Shown: positions 46,329 to 53,987 of the stretch, piece by piece
Layout: every line of letters starts with the position of its first letter
Position numbering within the stretch: position 1 is the stretch's first letter
Source: Halomonas faecis
Lineage (GTDB): Bacteria > Pseudomonadota > Gammaproteobacteria > Pseudomonadales > Halomonadaceae
NCBI RefSeq assembly: GCF_010993975.1
Contig: NZ_JAACZO010000032.1
Span: forward strand, 186,001-250,000
Direction: 5' to 3'
DNA: 64,000 bases
Translations under genes and position numbers: made by a program
The notes under the pieces: model-generated
What the model was told of the DNA's origin: nothing
What the model saw: the letters and a program-made list of their open reading frames with translations, nothing else
Database searches by the model: none

Positions 46329-47273
46329 CTAGCGAGTGACGTGAGAGACATGCGCGGCATCCTCATGACGGGCCTGATGGAAAAGAAAACCGAGAACGAT
46401 CAAGATTCCAATGACACTCATCATCGAGGCCGGAATCCAGGTTAACAGACCGCCGATGCGCTGATCGTCCAGAGCGGCCAGAGGCCAGGCGCGGCCGCAA
46501 ACCTCGTAGACATCGAAGACCACGTCCTGGCTAAATGTGATATAGGCACCCAAGAGGATCTGCGGCGGAATGACCGCCAGCAGAATCACGATCCGCTTGC
46601 CATAGCCCAGTCCTCCCCGTTGCGGCGTGCGGCGATCGAGAACCAGCCACCAGAAGAGCAGACCATCCAGCGCCATGCTCCAGTTCATCGCCTGGTAGAG
46701 GTCCGCACTGAGCATGGCGTCGAAATGGATCTCGGGCACCAGCCAGAAATAGATCAGCCCGACGAACAGCACCGGGGCGACGAAAGGATGCTGAAGCAAC
46801 CGATAGACGGGGCGTGACAAGGCGATTGCCGATCCCTTGCCCGGCATGTGTCGGATGCATGCCGGCAAGCCGTCGGCCAGAATCGGCAATGGGGCGGACA
46901 GCGCGATCAGGAAGGGCGCGGCGTGATGCAGTACCAGATGCTGGGCGCGATGGGCAAAGAACATGTACTGGGAGAGATAGTCGTAATGCGTCTGGGTGAC
47001 GGCATAGATCGAAACGATACCCAGCAGGTAGGCCACGACTCGTCCCACTCCCGGCACCAGGTCGCTACGCCATCGCCGTCGCAGGCCTCGCAGGTAGAGC
47101 GCGACCGCGAGTAGGCAAGCCAAAAACCAGATGGGCGAGAATTCCCACGGCAACAGGTAGCCAAGAACAATGTCGATGTCGATAGCAGCCCTCCCAGGAA
47201 TCGCCGTGCCTCTGATGATCCTAAAACCGGCGTGCCGCTGGCAAGGTCGAGCGCTATTGCATGATCGAGGCAC
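46329..47273 (-). CDS. Cytochrome c oxidase assembly protein, caa3-type CtaG family
   Basis: A polytopic membrane protein (about 285-314 residues, seven helices) with LLPWEFSPIWFLAC, FFAHRAQHLVLHHAAPFLIAL and FWWLVLDRRTPQRGGLGYGKR, typical of CtaG_Caa3 proteins. The only conventional in-frame start upstream of the conserved region is GTG 47273, which adds about 30 unlikely residues. GGGAGG (47190-47195) instead lies six bases before an ATC codon (47183-47181) just ahead of DIDIVLGYLLPWEF, the expected N-terminus. The true start is therefore uncertain. Confidence 0.85.
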   Translation of the reverse strand: MPRSCNSARPCQRHAGFRIIRGTAIPGRAAIDIDIVLGYLLPWEFSPIWFLACLLAVALYLRGLRRRWRSDLVPGVGRVVAYLLGIVSIYAVTQTHYDYLSQYMFFAHRAQHLVLHHAAPFLIALSAPLPILADGLPACIRHMPGKGSAIALSRPVYRLLQHPFVAPVLFVGLIYFWLVPEIHFDAMLSADLYQAMNWSMALDGLLFWWLVLDRRTPQRGGLGYGKRIVILLAVIPPQILLGAYITFSQDVVFDVYEVCGRAWPLAALDDQRIGGLLTWIPASMMSVIGILIVLGFLFHQARHEDAAHVSHVTR

Positions 47274-47405
47274 TCTGGGATCGTCGGTTGCTTGGCTTGG
47301 CTGAGTCCGTGCGTCCGGCGCATTACCTCAGTACTCTGGAAAAGGCAGCCTGAGTGTGTCTGTCTGGTACACTCGCCATTATCAGTAGCAACCATTGGAG
47401 TGCAG

Positions 47406-47744
47406 ATGGCATCGGAATTGAGCGAATTCGAAGAGAACATGCAGCGCGAGATCGATGCGTTTCTCAAGCCCGACAAGCGCAAGCCACGTCAGCCGGGCCG
47501 TGGTGCGGCAGCGCCTAGCCAGCCGGCCAAGAGCACTGCCGAGCCGGTGGAGTCCGCCGAGACGATGAAGACCGGTCACCGGGTCAAGCTGGCGGTTCGC
47601 AAGCGTCAGCTCGACGTGGATACCGTCTTCGAGCATCGCTCGACCAGCATCTCCAAGCTCGAAGCCCAGCTGGAAGCCGAGAAGGCTGCCAAGCGGGCGG
47701 GCTATCCCATCATCGGCTACCTTATCGACATTCAGCGGCTGTAA
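47406..47744 (+). CDS. Hypothetical protein, 112 residues
   Basis: Begins MASELSEFEENMQREIDAFL, has a Pro/Ala/Ser/Lys-rich disordered middle (25-60) and a structured-looking tail with KLAVRKRQLDVDTVFEHR, an EAQLEAEKAAKRAG helix and GYPIIGYLIDIQRL. ATTGGAG precedes the ATG. No signal peptide or membrane span. Family not recognised; the acidic head and basic middle could suit a nucleic-acid or ribosome-linked role, which is speculation. Confidence 0.7.
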   Translation: MASELSEFEENMQREIDAFLKPDKRKPRQPGRGAAAPSQPAKSTAEPVESAETMKTGHRVKLAVRKRQLDVDTVFEHRSTSISKLEAQLEAEKAAKRAGYPIIGYLIDIQRL

Positions 47745-47800
47745 GTGCCGTAGCCTTCATAGCCTTCAACACGACTGGCTTTCGTCAGGGAAATGACATC

Positions 47801-48496
47801 ATGAAAACCATCGGCCTGCTCGGCGGCATGAGCTGGGAGTCCACGCAGAGCTACTATCGTGCCCTCAACGAGGGCGTGAAAGCGGCACTGGGCGGGCTGC
47901 ATTCGGCGAAGATCGCCATGGTCAGCGTCGATTTCGCCGAAATCGAGACACTGCAGCATCAGGGGCGCTGGGAAGAAACCGGGGCGATGCTGAGCCGTGC
48001 CGCGCAGCAGGTCGAGCGAGCTGGGGCGGATTTCCTGGTGATCGCCACCAACACCATGCACAAGGTGGCGCCGCAGATCGAAGCGGCCATCGACATCCCG
48101 TTGCTGCACATCGCCGATGCCACCGCCCAGCGCCTGGCCGCCGATGGCCTGCGTCGCGTGGGGCTGCTGGGCACGCGTTTCACCATGGAGCAGCCGTTCT
48201 ACAAGGAGCGATTGGTCGAGCGCTTCGGCATCGAGGTGCTGGTGCCGGACGAGTCCCAGCGCGAGACGGTGCATCGCGTCATCTACGAGGAGCTCTGTCA
48301 GGGCCGCATCGAGCCGGCATCGCAGGCAGAGTATCTGGGCGTCATCGACGGGCTGCACGAGCGCGGGGCCGAGGCGGTGATCCTCGGCTGTACCGAGATC
48401 GCCTTGCTGGTGCAGCAGGACGACACGGCAGTGCCGCTCTATGACACCACAGCGCTGCATGCGGCCCGGGCCGTCGAGTGCGCCCTGGAAGCGTGA
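47801..48496 (+). CDS. Aspartate/glutamate racemase family protein
   Basis: A 231-residue protein beginning KTIGLLGGMSWESTQSYY. The first catalytic motif reads VIATNTMHKVA, with Thr where many racemases have Cys, and the second is VILGCTEIALL with Cys. This Thr/Cys pair is what I recall for E. coli YgeA, a broad-substrate amino-acid racemase. PLP-independent racemisation of a free amino acid is likely, specificity unknown. Confidence 0.88.
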   Translation: MKTIGLLGGMSWESTQSYYRALNEGVKAALGGLHSAKIAMVSVDFAEIETLQHQGRWEETGAMLSRAAQQVERAGADFLVIATNTMHKVAPQIEAAIDIPLLHIADATAQRLAADGLRRVGLLGTRFTMEQPFYKERLVERFGIEVLVPDESQRETVHRVIYEELCQGRIEPASQAEYLGVIDGLHERGAEAVILGCTEIALLVQQDDTAVPLYDTTALHAARAVECALEA

Positions 48497-48538
48497 AGAC
48501 CCGTCTTCCGCCACGATGTCAGCGGCAGGGAGTCCACC

Positions 48539-49381
48539 ATGCACATCTCCGAACTCAACATCTATCCGGTCAAGTCGCTGCGCGGCATTGCCCTGGAGCA
48601 GGCCGAACTCGGCGTGCGCGGCCTGGCCTTCGACCGTCACTGGATGATAGTGGACGACGTCGGGCGCTTCGTGACCCAGCGCCAACTTCCCGCCATGGCG
48701 CAAGTGAGCGTTCATTTGACGGCCGAGCGTCTGGAGTTGCACCACACCGATGCAGCGACGCTTCGCATCGAGCTGGCGCGCGACGACCAGCCATCGTTGA
48801 CGGCCTATGTCTGGGAGGATCGCTGCCGGGCGCTGGATGAGGGCGCCGAGGCGGCACGCTGGCTCACCGACGTGCTGGGCGACGTCAAGGGCAGCGGTCT
48901 GCGCCTGGTGCGCTTCCCTCTGGAGGAACAGCGTGCCGTGGACGCCCGCTATCAGCGCGGGGAGGGGGCGCATACTGCCTTCGCCGACGGCTTCCCGTTC
49001 CTGATCACCAACGACGCCTCGTTGGCAGCCGTCAACGCCACCCTGGCGCAGAAGGGGCTCGACCCGGTACCCATGAGCCGCTTTCGTCCCAATGTCGTGG
49101 TCGCCGAGGCCGAGGCGTTCGCCGAGAACGGCTGGGATGCGCTGCATGGAGCCGGTGAGCGCTTTCGCCTGGGGTTGCGCAAGGCGTGTCAGCGCTGCAA
49201 GATCACCACCGTCGACCAGCTCAGCGGTGAGATCCGCGTGCCCGGCGAGCCTTTGCGCACCCTGGTGGAAATGAGCGCTCACTTCGGCAAGCCGGGCGGT
49301 TACTTCGGCCAGAATGCCACGCTGCTGGCAGGCGCAGGAGAGACCTTGCGCGTAGGCGAGTCTCTCACCGCATCCGATTGA
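48539..49381 (+). CDS. MOSC-domain protein (YcbX/mARC-like, without ferredoxin domain)
   Basis: A 280-residue protein with the N-terminal beta-barrel (MHISELNIYPVKSLRGIALE, GLAFDRHWMIVD) and the MOSC domain (MSRFRPNVVVAEAEAF, KACQRCKITTVD with the Cys that binds the molybdenum cofactor in relatives). E. coli YcbX adds a C-terminal 2Fe-2S domain, which is missing here. Such enzymes reduce N-hydroxylated compounds. CAGGGAG precedes the ATG. Confidence 0.9.
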   Translation: MHISELNIYPVKSLRGIALEQAELGVRGLAFDRHWMIVDDVGRFVTQRQLPAMAQVSVHLTAERLELHHTDAATLRIELARDDQPSLTAYVWEDRCRALDEGAEAARWLTDVLGDVKGSGLRLVRFPLEEQRAVDARYQRGEGAHTAFADGFPFLITNDASLAAVNATLAQKGLDPVPMSRFRPNVVVAEAEAFAENGWDALHGAGERFRLGLRKACQRCKITTVDQLSGEIRVPGEPLRTLVEMSAHFGKPGGYFGQNATLLAGAGETLRVGESLTASD

Positions 49382-49384
49382 GCC

Positions 49385-50350
49385 ATGCGCGAGGCGTTCG
49401 AGCGCTACCAGGTCGTCGTCTATCTCGTCGCCATCGTTGTCGGCCTGGTGGTGGGCGCTCGCTCACCGGCGACGGCCGAACTCCTGGGGGCTCTCATCTG
49501 GCCGCTACTGGGTGTGCTGCTCTATGCCACTTTCACTCAGGTGCCGCTGATTCGGCTGCGCTATGGGTTGGCGAACGCTCGCTTTCTTGCGCCAGCCGTA
49601 CTGGGCAACTTCGCGGCAATTCCGCTCATCGTCTGGGGCCTGGTGCAGTGGTTGCCCGATGAGCCGGGGCTGCGTCTCGGGGTGGTGCTGGTACTGCTGC
49701 TGCCCTGCACTGATTGGTTTCTCTCCTTCACTCACCTGGGCGGCGGCGACACTTCCACGGCCATCGCCTTCACGCCGCTGAGCCTGTTGCTGCAGCTCGC
49801 TCTGCTACCGCTCTACCTGTGGCTATTCCTGGGGCAAGCCACGCTGGCGGGAGTGGCCCAGCGGGAACTGCTGCTGGCCTTCGGCGGCTTGATCGTGGTG
49901 CCGCTACTGCTGGCCTTTGCCACCGAACGCTGGGCGAAGGACGTCGTGTCTCGCCAGCGGTGCGTCGAGGCGCTGGGCTGGTTGCCGGTACCGCTGCTGG
50001 CCCTGGTGCTTTGCGTGGTGGCCGCGGGACAGCTCGAGACGCTGTCGACGACGCCCGGCATCCTGTTGCGCCTGCTGCCGCTCTATGCGGCGTTTCTGGC
50101 ACTAGCGGCGGGCCTGGCCTGGCTGATGAGCCGCGCCTTCGATCTGCCGGTGGCCCAAGGGCGGGTGCTGGCCTTCAGCTTCGGATCGCGCAATTCCTTC
50201 GTGGTACTGCCGCTGGCCCTGGCACTGCCAGCCGGCTTCGACATTGCCGTGGTGGTGGTGGTCTTCCAGTCGCTGGTAGAACTCGTCGGCATGCTGGTTT
50301 TCCTGCACGTAGTGCCGCGCTGGCTGTTTCCTGGATCGACGTCAACATGA
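49385..50350 (+). CDS. Bile acid:sodium symporter/ACR3-fold transporter
   Basis: A 321-residue membrane protein with about ten helices: LIWPLLGVLLYATFTQVPL, LLPCTDWFLSFTHLGGGDTSTAIAF and AFSFGSRNSFVVLPLALALP. The PCTDW segment resembles the arsenite carrier ACR3 (PCxxM/W), but no arsenic genes are near. NCBI-style naming would be arsenic resistance protein; the real substrate is open. It starts three bases after the MOSC gene. Confidence 0.85.
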   Translation: MREAFERYQVVVYLVAIVVGLVVGARSPATAELLGALIWPLLGVLLYATFTQVPLIRLRYGLANARFLAPAVLGNFAAIPLIVWGLVQWLPDEPGLRLGVVLVLLLPCTDWFLSFTHLGGGDTSTAIAFTPLSLLLQLALLPLYLWLFLGQATLAGVAQRELLLAFGGLIVVPLLLAFATERWAKDVVSRQRCVEALGWLPVPLLALVLCVVAAGQLETLSTTPGILLRLLPLYAAFLALAAGLAWLMSRAFDLPVAQGRVLAFSFGSRNSFVVLPLALALPAGFDIAVVVVVFQSLVELVGMLVFLHVVPRWLFPGSTST

Positions 50351-50438
50351 TGCGCTGCAATATCGACTAGGCTGACCAATAGTCGACTGCCGTCGGCTTC
50401 GCGCTGGCCGGCAGCATCCGCAATGGGAGCACCGCATC

Positions 50439-52244
50439 ATGACCGAACACGACCGTCTTGACAGCGACGCCGTTCCGCCCACCCCCTGTGCGCCCTTCCC
50501 CAGCGAGGAGGCGCGCCCCAGCCCGGGCTTCTATCCCACCCACGCGCTGGATCGTGCCTTCAAGGCCAATCTGGCCCGGCTGACGGCGGGCATTTCGCCA
50601 GCCGGGCTGGCCAGCGTCTACTTCGAGTGGCTGGCGCATCTGGCGCTGTCGCCAGGCAAGCAGGTGGAGCTGGGAGAGAAGGCCCTGCGCAAGTCGCTGC
50701 GCCTGAGCCAGTACGCCCAACGGCTGGCGCGCGATCCCGCGTCCCCACCGTGCATCGACCCCATGGCCCACGATCGACGTTTTGCCGGTGAGGCCTGGCA
50801 ACAGTGGCCCTACAACGTCATCCACCAGTCCTTTCTACTGACCCAGCAGTGGTGGCACAACGCCACCACCGAGGTGGAGGGACTGCCTCCCCAGCGTGAA
50901 CGGGTGGTCAACTTCGTGACCCGCCAGCTGCTCGATCGCTGCTCGCCCTCCAACGTGCCCTGGCTCAACCCTGAGGTCGTCGCGGCCACGCTGCGTACCG
51001 GCGGCAGGAACCTGGTGGACGGCTGGCAGAATTTCGTCGTGGACTGGGAGCGGGCGGTGTCGGGCAAACCGCCGGTGGGAGTCGAACGCTTCCGGGTCGG
51101 CGAGAACCTGGCGGTGACGCCGGGCAAGGTCGTCTATCGTAACCGGCTGATCGAGTTGATCCAGTATGCGCCCACGACCGAGCGGGTCCATGCCGAGCCG
51201 GTGTTGATCGTGCCCGCCTGGATCATGAAGTACTACGTGCTCGACCTGGCGCCGGGCAAGTCGCTGGTGGAGTACCTGGTCGCCCAGGGTCATACGGTGT
51301 TCATGATCTCGTGGCGCAACCCGGGTTCCGATGAGCGCGACCTGGGCATGGAGGACTACCGACGCCTGGGTCCCATGGCGGCGCTGGACGCGGTCACGGA
51401 GATCACGGGCCAGCCGCGAGTGCACGGCATGGGCTACTGCCTGGGTGGCACGCTGCTCAGCATTGCGGCGGCCGGCATGGCCCGCGACGGCGACGAGCGA
51501 CTGGCTTCGCTCACCACCCTGGCGACCCAGGTGGATTTCACCGAGGCCGGCGAGCTGATGCTGTTCATCGGCGAGAGCGAGGTCGCCTACCTGGAGAACA
51601 TGATGTGGGACCAGGGCTATCTGGACGGCTACCAGATGGCCGGCGCCTTTCAGATCCTGCGTTCCAACGACCTGATCTGGTCGCGACTGGTGCACGACTA
51701 CCTGCTCGGCGAGCGCCAGCCCATGAACGAACTCATGGCCTGGAACGCCGACATCACGCGCATGCCCTATCGCATGCATTCCGAGTACCTGCGCCGCCTC
51801 TTCCTCGACAACGACCTCGCCAGCGGCCGCTACCAGGTGAGCCATCGCCCGGTGGCGATCCAGAACGTTCGCGTGCCGATCCTGGCCGTGGCCACCACCG
51901 GAGACCACGTGGCACCCTGGCAGTCGGTCTACAAGATCCATCTGCTGACCGATACCGACGAGGTGACCTTCCTGCTCACCAACGGCGGCCACAATGCCGG
52001 CATCGTCAGCGAGCCGGGGCACCCGCGACGGCGCTTCCAGATGCGTACCCAGCGCCATGGAGAGCCCTACGTGGATCCGCTGAGCTGGCAGGAGACCACA
52101 CCGGAGCAACAGGGCTCCTGGTGGCCGGCTTGGCAACAGTGGCTGGTGGCGCACTCCAGCGGCACGCTGGCGCCCCCGGGCCTGGGCAGCCAGCGTCACC
52201 CTCCGCTCGACGAGGCTCCTGGCCGCTACGTGCGACAGCCCTGA
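50439..52244 (+). CDS. phaC2: Second polyhydroxyalkanoate synthase
   Basis: A 601-residue PHA synthase homologue. Cys334 lies in a canonical box GYCLGG; Asp in TTGDHVAPW and His in TNGGHNAGIVSEPG complete the triad. The N-terminal domain (1-200) differs from PhaC1, with a proline-rich first 30 residues, and the region FRVGENLAVTPGKVVYRN is shared. It is isolated from other pha genes. It probably makes PHA with different monomer preference or under different control. Confidence 0.93.
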   Translation: MTEHDRLDSDAVPPTPCAPFPSEEARPSPGFYPTHALDRAFKANLARLTAGISPAGLASVYFEWLAHLALSPGKQVELGEKALRKSLRLSQYAQRLARDPASPPCIDPMAHDRRFAGEAWQQWPYNVIHQSFLLTQQWWHNATTEVEGLPPQRERVVNFVTRQLLDRCSPSNVPWLNPEVVAATLRTGGRNLVDGWQNFVVDWERAVSGKPPVGVERFRVGENLAVTPGKVVYRNRLIELIQYAPTTERVHAEPVLIVPAWIMKYYVLDLAPGKSLVEYLVAQGHTVFMISWRNPGSDERDLGMEDYRRLGPMAALDAVTEITGQPRVHGMGYCLGGTLLSIAAAGMARDGDERLASLTTLATQVDFTEAGELMLFIGESEVAYLENMMWDQGYLDGYQMAGAFQILRSNDLIWSRLVHDYLLGERQPMNELMAWNADITRMPYRMHSEYLRRLFLDNDLASGRYQVSHRPVAIQNVRVPILAVATTGDHVAPWQSVYKIHLLTDTDEVTFLLTNGGHNAGIVSEPGHPRRRFQMRTQRHGEPYVDPLSWQETTPEQQGSWWPAWQQWLVAHSSGTLAPPGLGSQRHPPLDEAPGRYVRQP

Positions 52245-52272
52245 GACCGGGCCTGGGCGGGCTGTTGGCTCC

Positions 52273-52356
52273 ATGCTGTATTTCGTGTTGCCGATTACCC
52301 TGCTGACGCTGGCGGTGCTCACGGTTCAGGAGCAGCGCCGCGCACTGCGCTTCTGA
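52273..52356 (+). CDS. Candidate 27-residue membrane peptide
   Basis: An ATG-started frame just after phaC2 encodes one hydrophobic span (MLYFVLPITLLTLAVLTV) and a basic tail (QEQRRALRF). It precedes a K+ transport and Kdp-like sensor locus and so recalls the tiny KdpF subunit in size, but the sequence is not clearly KdpF. The upstream GGGCGGG is too far for a good ribosome site. Low confidence. Confidence 0.3.
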   Translation: MLYFVLPITLLTLAVLTVQEQRRALRF

Positions 52357-52460
52357 TTTTTACGGATTTTTTAGGCCGATGGATGCTTCCATTGGCTTGC
52401 CCCGGCGTTCATCCAGGGTAGCCCGAGTCATCGACATCCCTAGTACCGCGAGGTGGGCCA

Positions 52461-53945
52461 GTGACGATACGGCCGCGTTGGCAAGGTGGCGAACGCATCC
52501 ACCGCTGGGCACCAGTGCTCAAGGTGCTCGCCGTCCTGTGGCTGGTGCTGGCGCTGTTCATGGCGGTGCCGCTGGTGGTGCTGCTCATCGAGAAGGAGCC
52601 GGACGCCCGAGCCTTCTTGCTTTCGATGCTGGTGGTACTGCTGGCCGTGGCGCTGGCCTGGCTGGCCACCGTCAAGGTGGCCGTCGAACTCAAGCCGTGG
52701 CAGATGTTCGTGCTGACCACGCTGAGCTGGGTCACGATCAGCGGGTTTGCCAGCCTGCCGCTGGTGTTCGGTGCCCCTCATCTCTCCTTGACCAATGCCG
52801 TCTTCGAGTCGGTGTCGGCGATCACCACCACGGGCTCGACGGTGCTGGTGGGGATCGAAGGCCTTTCCGACGGCCTCAAGCTGTGGCGCGGCATCATGCA
52901 GTGGCTGGGTGGCATCGGCATCATCGTGATGGGCATTGCTATCCTGCCATTTCTGAAGGTGGGCGGCATGCGGCTGTTCCATACCGAGTCGTCGGACTGG
53001 TCGGATAAGGTGATGCCGCGTACTGGCGGGATTGCCAAGGCGACGCTGTCGGTTTACGTCGGTTTCACGTCGGCGGCCGGTCTCGCCTACTGGTTGGGGG
53101 GAATGTCGCCACTGGATGCTGTGGTGCATGCCATGACCTCGGTGGCCACGGGGGGCTTCGCCAACTCCGATGCTTCCTTCGGCGCTTATGCCGATCAGCC
53201 GCACCTGCTGTGGCTGGCCACCCTGTTCATGCTTGCCGGAGCCCTGCCGTTCGTGCTCTACATACGTACCCTCCGCGGTGCCCACCTGGCACTGTGGCGC
53301 GACCAGCAGGTTCAGGGATTGCTGTTGCTGCTGGGGCTGGTGATCCTGCTGCTCAGTGCCTGGCGCAGTTGGCAGGGCGTGGCACCTTTCGAGGCGCTGA
53401 CGCATGTCGCCTTCAACGTGGTCTCGGTCGTCACCACCACCGGCTACGCCTCGCAGGATTACTCCCTGTGGGGCCCGCTGGCTTACGCTGCGTTCTTCTA
53501 TCTGACGTTCGTCGGTGGCTGTAGCGGCTCCACCAGCGGTGGCATGAAGATCTTCCGCTTTCAGATTGCCGCTATCCTGTTGCGCAACCAACTGCGTTTC
53601 TTGAGTCACTCTCAGGGGATCTTCGCTTCGCGCTACAACGGTCAGCCACTGACGGACGACATTACCCGTGGGGTGGTGGCGTTTTCGTTCTTCTTCTTTC
53701 TGACCATTGCCGGGTTGGCGCTGGGTCTGGCCCTGTTGGGGCTCGATTTCGTCACGGCGCTGTCGGGGGCAGCCACGGCAGTAGCCAACGTCGGCCCCGG
53801 GCTGGGCGAGACCATCGGTCCGGCGGGCAATTTCACCAGCCTGCCGGAGGCGGCCAAGTGGCTGCTGTGCGTGGGCATGCTGATGGGTCGGTTGGAGATC
53901 CTTACCGTGCTGGTGTTGCTGACACCCACGTTCTGGCGGCGCTAG
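52461..53945 (+). CDS. trkH/trkI: TrkH-family potassium uptake protein
   Basis: A 494-residue membrane protein with the four K+-filter segments: ITTTGSTVL, SVATGGFAN, VTTTGYAS and VANVGPGL, plus LQWLGGIGIIVMGIAILP-like first pore region. Uptake of K+ is driven by the membrane potential with a TrkA-type gating ring, which is not encoded here. H. elongata has two such proteins, TrkH and TrkI; I cannot decide between them. GTG start with GAGGTGG upstream. A KdpD/E-like pair follows 42 bases later. Confidence 0.92.
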   Translation: MTIRPRWQGGERIHRWAPVLKVLAVLWLVLALFMAVPLVVLLIEKEPDARAFLLSMLVVLLAVALAWLATVKVAVELKPWQMFVLTTLSWVTISGFASLPLVFGAPHLSLTNAVFESVSAITTTGSTVLVGIEGLSDGLKLWRGIMQWLGGIGIIVMGIAILPFLKVGGMRLFHTESSDWSDKVMPRTGGIAKATLSVYVGFTSAAGLAYWLGGMSPLDAVVHAMTSVATGGFANSDASFGAYADQPHLLWLATLFMLAGALPFVLYIRTLRGAHLALWRDQQVQGLLLLLGLVILLLSAWRSWQGVAPFEALTHVAFNVVSVVTTTGYASQDYSLWGPLAYAAFFYLTFVGGCSGSTSGGMKIFRFQIAAILLRNQLRFLSHSQGIFASRYNGQPLTDDITRGVVAFSFFFFLTIAGLALGLALLGLDFVTALSGAATAVANVGPGLGETIGPAGNFTSLPEAAKWLLCVGMLMGRLEILTVLVLLTPTFWRR

Positions 53946-53987
53946 TCTGAGAAAGTCGATGCTGAGAAGCTAACGACGAGAGGGGCC

